Positions 16,239 through 24,413 of a stretch of DNA of 42,122 bases are shown in pieces. Origin of the DNA: Oscillospiraceae bacterium (GTDB taxonomy: Bacteria; Bacillota; Clostridia; Oscillospirales; Ruminococcaceae); contig JAGZUF010000023.1 in assembly GCA_018380115.1 (NCBI GenBank), positions 1 through 42,122 on the forward strand, read 5' to 3'. The translations under genes were made by a program, and so were the position numbers. A model generated the notes under the pieces. It did no database searches, was not told where the DNA came from, and saw only the letters and a program-made list of their open reading frames with translations. Position 1 is the first letter of the stretch; every line of letters begins with the position of its first letter.

Positions 16239-17207
16239 TCAACACCTTCCTTTCTTGCGCAGTTGGATAAGGTTCACAAGCAGCGCCAGAAGAATGACAG
16301 CGCCGGTGATGAAATCCAGCCAGTATTCTGAGGCGTGTATCTGCACCAGCCCGTTTTTGATCATTCCCAGAAGAATGGTGCCGAACACAGTGCCCAGTAC
16401 GCTGCCTGCGCCGCCGAAAATGTTGGCGCCGCCGATCAGAGCTGAGCCCATGGTCTGGAACTGAAGGCTTGTAGCCGCAGTGGCCGCCTGGATGCTGCCG
16501 AACATTGAGGCAAACAAAAGCCCTGCCAGCCCCAGAAGAAAGCCGTTCACAGCATAGACGCGCAGTTTTACAGAGGCCACATTCAGGCCCGTCAGGCCGG
16601 CGGCCTCGCGGTTTCCGCCCACTGCGTACAGAAGGCGGCCGAATGGCAGCCAGCGCAGGCATACGGCAAACACTACGGCAACGGCGGCGTACAGCAGAAT
16701 GGGTATTGAGAACAGCCCGCCCTTCGACGCGCCAATGCGCAGGAATCCTTCCGAAAAATCGGTGATCCACTGTGAGCGCGTGATCATCACCGCCACGCCG
16801 CGAAAGATATTCATAGTGGCCAGTGTGACGATGATATCCGGGATGTGCAGTTTGACGATGAGAAGCCCGTTTAGCGCGCCCAGTGCTGTGCCAAGAGCTA
16901 ATGTCAGCAGCACGGTCAGCGACACGGGAAGCCCTGCATTGTCCATCATACCGGCCAGTACGCCGCACAGGGAAAGCAGGCTGCCCACAGAGAGGTCCAT
17001 ACCGCCTATCATGATAACGATAGTCATGCCAAGCGCCACGATGCCGTTGATGGTGATTTGTTGGGCGATGACGGAGACGTTGTTGAAGGTGTTGAAATTC
17101 GGCGCCATGACGCTGAACGCTCCATATACCAGAAGCGTGAATACGATGATGGGTGTTTCGCTTTTTCCCAAAAGTCGTGCAAACAGCCCTTTTTGCGGGT
17201 GTTTCAT
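16239..17207 (-). CDS. Sugar ABC transporter permease (first)
   Basis: A 322-residue paralogue of the next permease. It contains IGGMDLSVGSLLSLCGVLAG near residue 80, the coupling segment AVGGNREAAGLTGLNVASVK, and ALIGGANIFGGAGSVLGTV. ATG 17207 lies one base after the ATPase stop (TGA-G-ATG arrangement) and is preceded by AGGGGGA. An upstream in-frame methionine within the ATPase gene lacks an RBS. It forms the membrane pore together with the second permease. Confidence 0.95.
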   Translation of the reverse strand: MKHPQKGLFARLLGKSETPIIVFTLLVYGAFSVMAPNFNTFNNVSVIAQQITINGIVALGMTIVIMIGGMDLSVGSLLSLCGVLAGMMDNAGLPVSLTVLLTLALGTALGALNGLLIVKLHIPDIIVTLATMNIFRGVAVMITRSQWITDFSEGFLRIGASKGGLFSIPILLYAAVAVVFAVCLRWLPFGRLLYAVGGNREAAGLTGLNVASVKLRVYAVNGFLLGLAGLLFASMFGSIQAATAATSLQFQTMGSALIGGANIFGGAGSVLGTVFGTILLGMIKNGLVQIHASEYWLDFITGAVILLALLVNLIQLRKKGRC

Positions 17208-17208
17208 C

Positions 17209-18720
17209 TCACATCCCCCTCTGCGGTTCGTCCGCGCGCACAAGCGCGGCGCTCAAAAGTGCTTTCTGGTCTGCCTGCCCGCGCAGGAACTCACGGGTGA
17301 CAACGCCCTCATTCAGCACCAGAATGCGGTCAGACATGCCGAGGATCTCGCTTATTTCAGAAGAGGTGATGATGATGGCCATGCCTGCACAAGCAAGTTC
17401 GCTGATCAGCGCATAAATCTCGGCCTTGGCGCCCACATCTACGCCGCGGGTGGGGTCGTTCAAAATCAAAAGCGACGGCTTGGTGGCCAGCCACTTTGCA
17501 ATGACTACTTTCTGCTGGTTTCCGCCGGAAAGGAACGTAACCTTCTGTGCATCTGCGGCGCATTTGATGCGCAGCTTTCCGATATATTCATCTATCAGGG
17601 CCTGCTCTTCCCTGTGTTGCACAAAACTGTGGCGGCACAGCCTGCGAATGACGGCCAGCGTGAGGTTGAAGCGGATAGACAACTGGCGGATGATGCCCTG
17701 GCGGTGCCTGTCTGGCGGTACATAGGCAATATGGTTTTCCATGGCCTGCGCGGGGCTGTTCAAGCGTATCTGGCGGCCACCCATACGGAACGTGCCGCGC
17801 GCGGAGCCTACAAGGCCAAACAGCGCCTCCGGGCATTCTGTGGCGCCGGAACCCACCAGCCCGTACAAACCCAATATTTCTCCCTTGCGCACACAGAAAG
17901 AAAGGTCTTTCACAGTTGCACCATCAGACAGATGTTCAACCTCAAACACCGGGCTGCCTATTTCGGCCTCTTGTTTCGGGTACAGCACGGCCACTTCCCG
18001 GCCTATCATCTGCGCCACCACTTCCTGTTGTGAGGTGGCCGCCACCGGAGAGAGGAAAGCCGTCACGCCATCGCGCAGAACTGTAATGTCATCGCATATT
18101 TCAAAAATTTCGTTCAACCGGTGCGAGACATACACAATGGCCACGCCGCGCGCCTTCAGCCCGCGAATAGTGCGGAACAGGTACTGCACTTCGCTTTCCG
18201 GCAATGCGCTGGTGGGCTCGTCCATAATGAGCACTTCGGCATTAGCGGCCAGCGCTTTCACAATTTCTACCATCTGCTGGTCTTGCACAGAGAGGGCCTG
18301 TACTTTTTCCTGCACAGAAAAAGTTCCGCCGATGGAATCTACCAGTTCCTGCGCACGGCGGTACATGGCAGCCCAGTTCACAAGGCCGTGCACCTGCGTG
18401 CTTTTATCGCCCAGAAAAATATTTTCTGCAACTGTAAGGTTCGGGAACAGATTAAATTCCTGATGGATGATGGCGATGCCTGCCTCGCGCGCCTGCATAG
18501 CGTTTTTGAAGTGGACCGGCTGGCCCTTATACAAGATAGTGCCGCCATCGTGGTCATATATGCCGGTCAGAATACGCATCAGGGTGGATTTTCCGGCTCC
18601 GTTTTCACCTACTAAAGCCATTACGCTGCCCTTGTGCAGAGTGAGCTGCGCATCCTTCAGGGCGTATATGCCTGAGAATGCCTTGGCGATATGCTGCATT
18701 TCCAATATTGCTTCGCTCAT
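17209..18720 (-). CDS. Sugar ABC transporter ATP-binding protein (RbsA type, two domains)
   Basis: A 503-residue tandem ATPase. Domain one has Walker A GENGAGKST (about residues 38-46), Q-loop HQEFNLFP, signature LSVQDQQ and Walker B LIMDEPTSAL. Domain two has a degenerate Walker A (LVGSGATE), a full signature LSGGNQQK and LILNDPTRGVDVGAK. One active and one degenerate site is normal for RbsA-like proteins. Two adjacent ATGs (18723 and 18720) follow AAAGGAGGGG; the second gives better spacing. It energises uptake by the two permeases and is the second gene of the operon, 19 bases after the epimerase. Confidence 0.95.
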   Translation of the reverse strand: MSEAILEMQHIAKAFSGIYALKDAQLTLHKGSVMALVGENGAGKSTLMRILTGIYDHDGGTILYKGQPVHFKNAMQAREAGIAIIHQEFNLFPNLTVAENIFLGDKSTQVHGLVNWAAMYRRAQELVDSIGGTFSVQEKVQALSVQDQQMVEIVKALAANAEVLIMDEPTSALPESEVQYLFRTIRGLKARGVAIVYVSHRLNEIFEICDDITVLRDGVTAFLSPVAATSQQEVVAQMIGREVAVLYPKQEAEIGSPVFEVEHLSDGATVKDLSFCVRKGEILGLYGLVGSGATECPEALFGLVGSARGTFRMGGRQIRLNSPAQAMENHIAYVPPDRHRQGIIRQLSIRFNLTLAVIRRLCRHSFVQHREEQALIDEYIGKLRIKCAADAQKVTFLSGGNQQKVVIAKWLATKPSLLILNDPTRGVDVGAKAEIYALISELACAGMAIIITSSEISEILGMSDRILVLNEGVVTREFLRGQADQKALLSAALVRADEPQRGM

Positions 18721-18739
18721 CATATCCCCTCCTTTTGCC

Positions 18740-19723
18740 TCAGCGCGCATAAATGCGGGTTTCACACTGCCACACGGTATGTGGTGGGGCGTATAGAACG
18801 CCATGACGCTCCGGGTGCGGCAGATGGATGCCATTGGAGAGCCATGTTTGCGGCTCTATGGCAACAAATCCGCTTTTGGCGTCTCCATTCCAGATGATCC
18901 AATATAGGTCCTCGGCATCCGCGTCATACACAACCTCCAGCCCGCTGGCATTATCGTGCAGTACAGCCTGCCCGCTGCCGCCAGTTGCTTTGTATAATGC
19001 ATCCAGAGGCGCTTTCAGCGGGTCTTCGCCTGCCGGGGTAGTAAAACCTGCTTCATAGCGGGAAAGCGGCCGCACGTTGCCGGAGGGCAGGCGGTCTACC
19101 GGGTCGTCTGCGCACAAACCTTCCAGCGGAAGGCGCAGGCGCACATCCGAAGCCTGCCCACCCTGCACAAAGGGGACGCGGAATGCGGTGTGGTATGCAA
19201 GGCCGAACGGCATGGTAACATCGCTTTCATTGCACAGCACAAAGCGCTGCAAAAGACCATTTTTATTCAGCACACATTTCAGCCTCAGAGTGAGGTCAAT
19301 GGGGAAATGCGTGCGCAGGGAAGGGTCTTTGGTGGAAAGCTCGAATGTTGCCCGCGCTTCGCCGTCACAGGTTTCGGTTTCGGCAAGACGCCAGGCGCGG
19401 TTGTGCACCACGCCATGAATGTGCACGCCGTTGGGGTAATTCTGGGGAAAACGGTAGGTTACGCCGTCATAAGAGTATTCCCCGCCTGCAATGCGGTTTG
19501 CCGGAAATAACACGGGAATGCCATAGGCATAGGGGTCATGCAGCAGGGCCTGCGCGCAGGAAGGAGTGCGCAAAATGTCTATCTGCTTGCCGCACGGGTG
19601 ACGGCAGGTAAGCTTCAGCACATTTGCGCCCAGCGAGGGCACGACCAAAGCTTCATATCGCCCGGCCCGCAGCACAATGGCGTCCCTTTTATCCCATTCT
19701 GTATGAAACACTTCAGCTTGCAT
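18740..19723 (-). CDS. Aldose 1-epimerase (GalM-like)
   Basis: A 327-residue mutarotase-like protein. Family features are PSLGANVLKL near residue 30, FPANRIAGGEYSYDG with the substrate-binding arginine near residue 77, NGVHIHGVVHNRAW with the catalytic-type histidine near residue 103, and FGLAYHTAFRVP with the second histidine near residue 178. The late acidic residue probably lies within VAIEPQTW. It interconverts alpha and beta anomers of an aldose. The start at 19723 has AAAGGA upstream. It is the first gene of the LacI-controlled operon, and this supports a sugar as the transported compound. Confidence 0.93.
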   Translation of the reverse strand: MQAEVFHTEWDKRDAIVLRAGRYEALVVPSLGANVLKLTCRHPCGKQIDILRTPSCAQALLHDPYAYGIPVLFPANRIAGGEYSYDGVTYRFPQNYPNGVHIHGVVHNRAWRLAETETCDGEARATFELSTKDPSLRTHFPIDLTLRLKCVLNKNGLLQRFVLCNESDVTMPFGLAYHTAFRVPFVQGGQASDVRLRLPLEGLCADDPVDRLPSGNVRPLSRYEAGFTTPAGEDPLKAPLDALYKATGGSGQAVLHDNASGLEVVYDADAEDLYWIIWNGDAKSGFVAIEPQTWLSNGIHLPHPERHGVLYAPPHTVWQCETRIYAR

Positions 19724-19767
19724 AAGAGGTATCCTTTCGAGAAAAAGCCTTGTTCTATAGCCAAAAC

Positions 19768-19781
19768 TGGAATCGATTCCA
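19768..19781 (-). promoter_or_regulatory. LacI-type operator O2 (downstream)
   Basis: The perfect palindrome TGGAATCGATTCCA lies in the leader of the sugar operon. Its centre is 97 bp from that of O1, a distance compatible with looping by a LacI-family tetramer or two dimers. Confidence 0.85.
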
Positions 19782-19864
19782 ATTCGCTGTAAAAAAGAAC
19801 CGCCTTACAGGCTGCCTACAGGCAGGCGGCGTTAAAATGATTGAAGACAAAAACAAGTCTAAAA

Positions 19865-19878
19865 TTGAATCGATTCCA
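19865..19878 (-). promoter_or_regulatory. LacI-type operator O1 (at the transcription start)
   Basis: TTGAATCGATTCCA differs from the O2 palindrome at one position and sits about 10 bases downstream of the -10 box of the operon promoter, where a bound repressor would block transcription. Confidence 0.88.
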
Positions 19879-19887
19879 TCTAAGCTC

Positions 19888-19915
19888 AGTATACTCAAAT
19901 TTTCTCTTGTGTCAA
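19888..19915 (-). promoter_or_regulatory. Promoter of the sugar transport operon
   Basis: On the minus strand TTGACA (19910-19915), a 16-bp spacer and TATACT (19888-19893). It drives epimerase, ATPase, permeases, binding protein and SDR. Confidence 0.88.
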
Positions 19916-20009
19916 TGGATAGATTCGCCAATTTTTCAAGGGGAAATATGGGGGAAATACACAAGAGAAAAAATAAAATTCCATATTATGGCGAAATTAG
20001 CGCTCGTTT

Positions 20010-21077
20010 TTAAATTTCTCCAGCTTGTGGGATATATCGTTTTAGCCTGCCAGGTACTGCGGTAGATGCGCGGTACACGATATTGTGGTGAAGCGTGATA
20101 TGGCGCTGTTCCACTTCCTGCCCGGCTAGCACACGGCAGATTTTCTGCGCGGCAAGGCGGCCCATCTCATAGCGGGGCTGGTTCACAGTGGTGATAGGCG
20201 GAGTGGAATAACCTGTGATAGAAAGATTGTCGAAGCCAATCACGGAAATATCCTCTGGAACACGCAGGCCGTTGTCCCACAAAGCCTTCACACAGCCTAC
20301 GGCCATGTGGTCTGTTGCAGCAAATACAGCGGTGAACACGCGCTGTGTAGCCAAAAGCTTCCGGGTACAGGCATACCCTGCCTCATAGGTGTAGGCATTG
20401 CTAGGCACCACCAGAGTCTCAGCAGGGTCCAGCCGTTGAAGACCATGGGCCGCCAGCGCGGCGCGGTAACCAAGCAGACGATTTTCACCACCATCAATGT
20501 CGCTTGGCGGCCCGGCCAGCATGGCAATAGAGCGATGGCCTAGGCTGATGAGATGCTCTACCGCCTGATAAGCCGCGTCAAAGTTTGAGATGTTGATGGT
20601 AATGAAAGCATCATCTGTGCATAACGTAGAAATAAGTGCAGTGGGAAGGCCGGAATTCTTCAGGGCGTCCAGCGTCTGCAGGCAGCAATCATAGGAAAGC
20701 ATAATCACCCCATCTACCTGTTTTTCTGCCAGCATGGTGATGGTGTTGAGTTCTTGGGCGGGGCGGCTGTCGGTGCTGCACAGAATGATATTGTAATGTT
20801 CGCTGCGCGCAGCGTCTTCGGCGCCGCGCACAATTTCACAATAAAACTCGTTGGCGATATCAGGAATTACCACGCCCAAAGTTTTGGTGCGGTTTACTTT
20901 TAAACTGCGCGCAATGGCATTTCGACGGTAACCAAGCTCTTCAATGGCGCACAATACGCGTTGCCGTTTTTCCTCGCTGACGCCCGGTTCATGGTTCAGC
21001 ACACGGGACGCAGTACCTACCCCCACACCGGCATGCCGGGCTACGTCCAACAGGCGCACGGCCTTTCCCTTTTCCAA
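20010..21077 (-). CDS. LacI-family repressor of the sugar operon
   Basis: A 355-residue LacI-family protein. The helix-turn-helix RLLDVARHAGVGVGTASRVLN occupies residues 8-28, with hinge helix NAIARSLK near residue 55. It is followed by the periplasmic-binding-protein-like effector domain: GVVIPDIANEFY, DGVIMLSYD, the conserved LGHRSIAMLAGP, and VIGFDN. The best start is TTG 21077 after GAAGGGAAG; a GTG seven codons later is an alternative. Three 14-bp operators of one design (two at the sugar operon, one at its own promoter) point to repression of both and release by the sugar or a derivative. Confidence 0.94.
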   Translation of the reverse strand: MEKGKAVRLLDVARHAGVGVGTASRVLNHEPGVSEEKRQRVLCAIEELGYRRNAIARSLKVNRTKTLGVVIPDIANEFYCEIVRGAEDAARSEHYNIILCSTDSRPAQELNTITMLAEKQVDGVIMLSYDCCLQTLDALKNSGLPTALISTLCTDDAFITINISNFDAAYQAVEHLISLGHRSIAMLAGPPSDIDGGENRLLGYRAALAAHGLQRLDPAETLVVPSNAYTYEAGYACTRKLLATQRVFTAVFAATDHMAVGCVKALWDNGLRVPEDISVIGFDNLSITGYSTPPITTVNQPRYEMGRLAAQKICRVLAGQEVEQRHITLHHNIVYRASTAVPGRLKRYIPQAGEI

Positions 21078-21100
21078 TAACAGCGCTTCCCTTCAGAAGA

Positions 21101-21114
21101 TGGAATCCATTCCA
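21101..21114 (-). promoter_or_regulatory. LacI-type operator O3 (autoregulation)
   Basis: TGGAATCCATTCCA, the same design as O1 and O2 apart from the central two bases, lies just downstream of the repressor's own -10 box. Confidence 0.88.
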
Positions 21115-21126
21115 ATATTTATGTAC

Positions 21127-21154
21127 AGTATAGCAAATGTTGAGGCGATGTCAA
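21127..21154 (-). promoter_or_regulatory. Promoter of the LacI-family gene
   Basis: TTGACA (21149-21154), a 16-bp spacer and TATACT (21127-21132). Box sequences and spacing match those of the sugar operon promoter. Confidence 0.88.
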
Positions 21155-21260
21155 GAACTGTATGATTCCGTTACGAAGCCAGCAGTAAGAAGAAAAAGTC
21201 CGAAAGATGCTGGTTTGGGCAGAATTTACAAAAAGTCCATGTTTGAAATGGTGTTTTTGC

Positions 21261-21288
21261 TTGCAAACCGTATAAGAGTGGATATAAT
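21261..21288 (+). promoter_or_regulatory. Promoter of the Ala/Glu-rich helical protein gene
   Basis: TTGCAA (21261-21266), a 16-bp spacer and a perfect TATAAT (21283-21288), leaving a leader of about 95 bases in which I recognise no known motif. Confidence 0.85.
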
Positions 21289-21389
21289 GAAGATAAGATG
21301 CCGGTGAGACAGCGGGTGCTTCAGATGCCTTCTGTTGCTGCCGGAGGAAAACCCGGTATATTCCAATTTGAAGACAGGAGCGAAGGAAC

Positions 21390-21941
21390 ATGGGATTTTG
21401 GGGAAAATTATTTGGGATTGGCATAGCTGCGGCTGGTGCTGCGGCCGCCGTGAAGGTAGCGCAGAAATATTCCGAGAACAAGGCGGCGGAAGAGGCTGAG
21501 GCCCCGGTGCCGCCCGATGAACAGCCGGCCGGGGCCCAGACGCAGCCCACGTTGCAGGAGGTAAAGGAAGACCTTGTGGAAGCTGCAGAAGATGCGGCGC
21601 ACGAGATAAAGGAACAGGCCGCAGACGCTGCAGGCGCTGCCAAAAGCAAGGTGAAGGAGGCTGCCGGAAAAGCGGGCATCGATACAGATGAACTGGCTGG
21701 GTCTCTCAGTGAGGCTGGCAAGGCCATTGTGGAGGCCGGCAGAGCCGTGGTGAGCGCGGGGGCCAGTGTGGCCCATAAAGTGGCTGAGGATGCGCCTGAG
21801 ATGCTGGAGAAGGTGAAAGCCGGGGCCGACAGCCTTCTGACGCAGGCGAAAGATGCCTTGGCCAGCGTGAAGGGCGATGAGCCAGAGGCCGATGGCGAGG
21901 ATGCCCCGCAGCCAGACGACGAGGAAAAACCGCAGGAATAA
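21390..21941 (+). CDS. Ala/Glu-rich helical protein of unknown function
   Basis: A 183-residue low-complexity protein. Residues 1-22 are a short Gly/Ala-rich apolar segment (FGIGIAAAGAAAAV) that may associate with the membrane. Residues 50-160 are an amphipathic helix with a loose 11-residue periodicity (EDLVEAAEDAAHEIKEQAADAA and similar), reminiscent of YtxH-like or LEA-like stress proteins. The last 25 residues are Asp/Glu/Pro-rich. ATG 21390 follows AGGAGCGAAGG behind a consensus-like promoter, so it is probably well expressed. Similarity to YtxH is by style only, so no function is assigned. Confidence 0.82.
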   Translation: MGFWGKLFGIGIAAAGAAAAVKVAQKYSENKAAEEAEAPVPPDEQPAGAQTQPTLQEVKEDLVEAAEDAAHEIKEQAADAAGAAKSKVKEAAGKAGIDTDELAGSLSEAGKAIVEAGRAVVSAGASVAHKVAEDAPEMLEKVKAGADSLLTQAKDALASVKGDEPEADGEDAPQPDDEEKPQE

Positions 21942-22021
21942 AGGTGTGTCTGCCTGTGCGAAAAACGCTGTTTTCCATGCAAAAAGCACGGGCCCTGCTG
22001 TTCAGCGTATAGAGAGCTTGC

Positions 22022-22060
22022 AAGCCCCATGAAAGCCGTCAGGCTTGGCATGGGGCTTTT
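22022..22060 (+). terminator. Terminator after the Ala/Glu-rich protein gene
   Basis: AAGCCCCATG (22022-22031) / CATGGGGCTT (22049-22058) with inner AAGCC/GGCTT pairing and a short T-run. Confidence 0.8.
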
Positions 22061-22108
22061 CCTGTAAACAAAAATCGCCGGAAGTGCCAGTGAGATCAAA
22101 GGCTTTCG

Positions 22109-22389
22109 ATAGTATCAGTGCACAGAGGTAACAGCGGTTTTCAGGCGCGCGGCGGTATCGCTGGCAAGGCAGAGCAGACGGCGCCGCTTTCCTGACGGAA
22201 GGCAAGGAGGATAATACTGCCAGCGGTGCTGCCGCGCGCCTGAAAATCCCGCCGGACCCAGCCGGAGTCACAGACGGGCGCTGACTGCGTTCTCAGGCTC
22301 GGCTGGCGTCAGCCAGCCATCGCCCTGCGGCCTTGCCAGCCCCCCTGTGGCACCGGCTGGGCGCTGTTGGCTTTCTACGCTGATACTAT
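22109..22389. repeat. Nested inverted-repeat element (possible MITE or structured RNA)
   Basis: The ends ATAGTATCAGTG (22109-22120) and its near complement (22379-22389) bound about 280 bp. Inside, TTTTCAGGCGCGCGGC (22138-22153) pairs perfectly with 22231-22246, then across a 5x5 internal loop CGCTGGCA (22159-22166) pairs with TGCCAGCG (22218-22225). CTTTCC/GGAAGG caps that arm. The right half contains GGCTGGC-GTCA-GCCAGCC (about 22301-22318) and further GCCAGCC/GGCTGG pairing. No protein gene is supported on either strand. It does not match any RNA family I can recognise. Confidence 0.7.
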
Positions 22390-22842
22390 ACTTCCAAAAT
22401 GGACATGTAAAGCAAAGACGGGTAAAAAGTGGTGGGCGATAAGAAAATTGGCGGAAGCCTCTGCGCTTATCCAGGCAGTAGAAGAAAAGCATCAGGCGGG
22501 CCCGTGTTGGTTATAGGTCCGGCCCACGGTAACAGGCTCCGGGGAGGCATGCACAAGGCTATCGCCGCGGCTGCGGTGCCGCTCTCCTGCATGAAAGCAG
22601 GGAGGAGCGCCCTGACGGGAATATTTTTTGCCTTGACTGATTTTTGAAAGTGCAGGCCTGTTTTTCGCAGATTCTTTGCCTGCAGACACGCGGCGGCAGA
22701 GGCGTTCTACGCTGCGTAGACACGGCTTCCACAGGCTGTGTATTGTCCGGCTGGCGGGGTGTGTGGTAAGTTGGAGAAGCCGAGCGGCGGCGCACAGCTT
22801 TTGTGTGCGCCGGGCCGTACGCCAAAGGGAGGCAGTATTTGC
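22390..22842. other. Non-coding stretch before the XRE gene
   Basis: No gene is supported. Local hairpins such as CCTGC-ATGAAA-GCAGG (around 22589) and GCGCACA...TGTGTGCGC (around 22792-22811) occur, the latter close to the XRE start and able to influence its translation. No clear promoter pair was found. Confidence 0.4.
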
Positions 22843-24321
22843 ATGGACAGTGAAAAAATAGGCGCTTTTGTGGCAGCACGCCGGAAAGCGATGGAAATGA
22901 CGCAGCAGCAGCTTGCGCAGGTGCTGGGTGTGACAAACAAGGCGGTGAGCAAGTGGGAGCGGGGCCTTGGCCTGCCGGATATTACCGCCCTGCCGGAGCT
23001 GGCTGCGGCGCTGGGGGTAAGTGTGGACGAGCTGCTGGCAGGCGAGGCGGCCGCGGAGCAGCCGCAGGCGCCTGAAAACCTGAGGGCTGCGCAAGTCCCT
23101 GTGTCCGGCCTTGAGAAAAAGGCACCGCAGGGGCCCCTGTTCTGTGTGGCGGATATCCTTACCCCGCAGGCGCGTGCTCTGGCGGCCTGCGCCGGGCGGC
23201 ATACTGCCCGGCGGCGCTGGGTGGTGCGTATGCTGTTTGCACTGCTGGTTCTATCTGGCGCAGCCGTGCTGTGGCTGGCCGGGCGCCGCGGCGATACCGG
23301 CCTGTATGCACTGGCAGCTGTGGAGGGTGCGTTGGCCGTACTGTATGGGGCAGAGGTATTTTTCGGGGCCCTGTCGCGCCTGAGCCTGCGCGCGGCCGCG
23401 CGCAGGGCCGGGGGGCGCAGCGCGCAGTTTTGGGAAGACAATGTGCTGCTGCAGAGCCCGGGTGAAAGCGCCCGTCTTGCCTATGCTGGCATCACGGATG
23501 CGTGGCAGGGCCCGCAGGGGCTGTGCCTGTTCTGGGGACGGCGCGCCCTGCCGGTGCCGGGGGACGCGCTGGAGGCAGAGCAGTTTCAAGCTCTGGTCCG
23601 GCATTTGCGCTTCCATACGCCGCAGGTGCGCTGGAAGCATGGGCAGGCGCCCCTGCGCCGCCGCCTGCCGCGCCCGCTGCGCGCCGTGCTTTTGGTGCTT
23701 GCGCTGGCGGCGGCGCTGGGCGCGGCGGCTTACGGGGCGGGGCTTCGGGCCAGCCTTTCCCCTTCGCTTCGGCTGGCCGTGTTCTACAAAAACCCTGTGA
23801 CGGGCAAAGCGCTTCACCTGCGTGGTTTTCGTGCACAGCAGTTTCCTTATACGGTGCAGGGCAGCTTAAAATTACAGTGGCTTACCGGCGATGTATGCAC
23901 GGCCACCTATGAAGGCGAGGACGGGCGCACACACCAGTATATTGCCACCTTTGGAGACAGGGGCAGCGGCGTCTCCTATTACTATGTGGGGTCTGCACTG
24001 GTGGGCGTATGGGAGCCCATAGGGCAAAACACTGCGGGCTGGCGTCTGGAGGCCACGGACGGCCCGGGCGGGCATATCACACTGGAAAACGGCAGCTACC
24101 GCTATGAGTATGAATACAGCGACTGTGTGCAGGCTGGCACGCTTGCGCTTGCCCTGTGCAGGGGCGGGCTCCCGGAATGGACCGTGGCGCTGGGGCAGGA
24201 TTTTGAGTTTCAGAACGCAGACTCCGGCGGTGTTGCGGGCGGCGGCAGCATTGTGGTGTGCCGTGTATCCATGGAAAAAACGGCCCCTCTTACTATGAAC
24301 TACCTTGGATACCCCGGATAA
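22843..24321 (+). CDS. XRE-type HTH protein with membrane segments
   Basis: A 492-residue protein. Residues 1-68 are a Cro/C1 helix-turn-helix (RRKAMEMTQQQLAQVLGVTNKAVSKWERG, then LPDITALPELAAALGVSVDELL). Three hydrophobic segments follow near residues 126-147, 155-178 and 280-300. Residues 300-492 are probably extracytoplasmic and rich in Tyr, Gly and Thr, with no motif I recognise. ATG 22843 follows GGGAGG. The design suggests a membrane-tethered regulator in which the outer domain senses something and the N-terminus binds DNA. This is inference from topology. Whether the middle portion (residues 180-280) faces the cytoplasm is uncertain. Confidence 0.85.
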   Translation: MDSEKIGAFVAARRKAMEMTQQQLAQVLGVTNKAVSKWERGLGLPDITALPELAAALGVSVDELLAGEAAAEQPQAPENLRAAQVPVSGLEKKAPQGPLFCVADILTPQARALAACAGRHTARRRWVVRMLFALLVLSGAAVLWLAGRRGDTGLYALAAVEGALAVLYGAEVFFGALSRLSLRAAARRAGGRSAQFWEDNVLLQSPGESARLAYAGITDAWQGPQGLCLFWGRRALPVPGDALEAEQFQALVRHLRFHTPQVRWKHGQAPLRRRLPRPLRAVLLVLALAAALGAAAYGAGLRASLSPSLRLAVFYKNPVTGKALHLRGFRAQQFPYTVQGSLKLQWLTGDVCTATYEGEDGRTHQYIATFGDRGSGVSYYYVGSALVGVWEPIGQNTAGWRLEATDGPGGHITLENGSYRYEYEYSDCVQAGTLALALCRGGLPEWTVALGQDFEFQNADSGGVAGGGSIVVCRVSMEKTAPLTMNYLGYPG

Positions 24322-24413
24322 AATATATATGCCTGCCTGATAAGGACGGTAATTGCGGCTGGAAAACGACAGTGTTAATAAAATAAATACACAGAAAAGG
24401 GGGGCGGCCAACC

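Noticed and set aside
22268..22492. A 74-codon minus-strand open frame over the inverted-repeat element
   Set aside because: It has no RBS or recognisable pattern and overlaps the paired arms of the repeat element.
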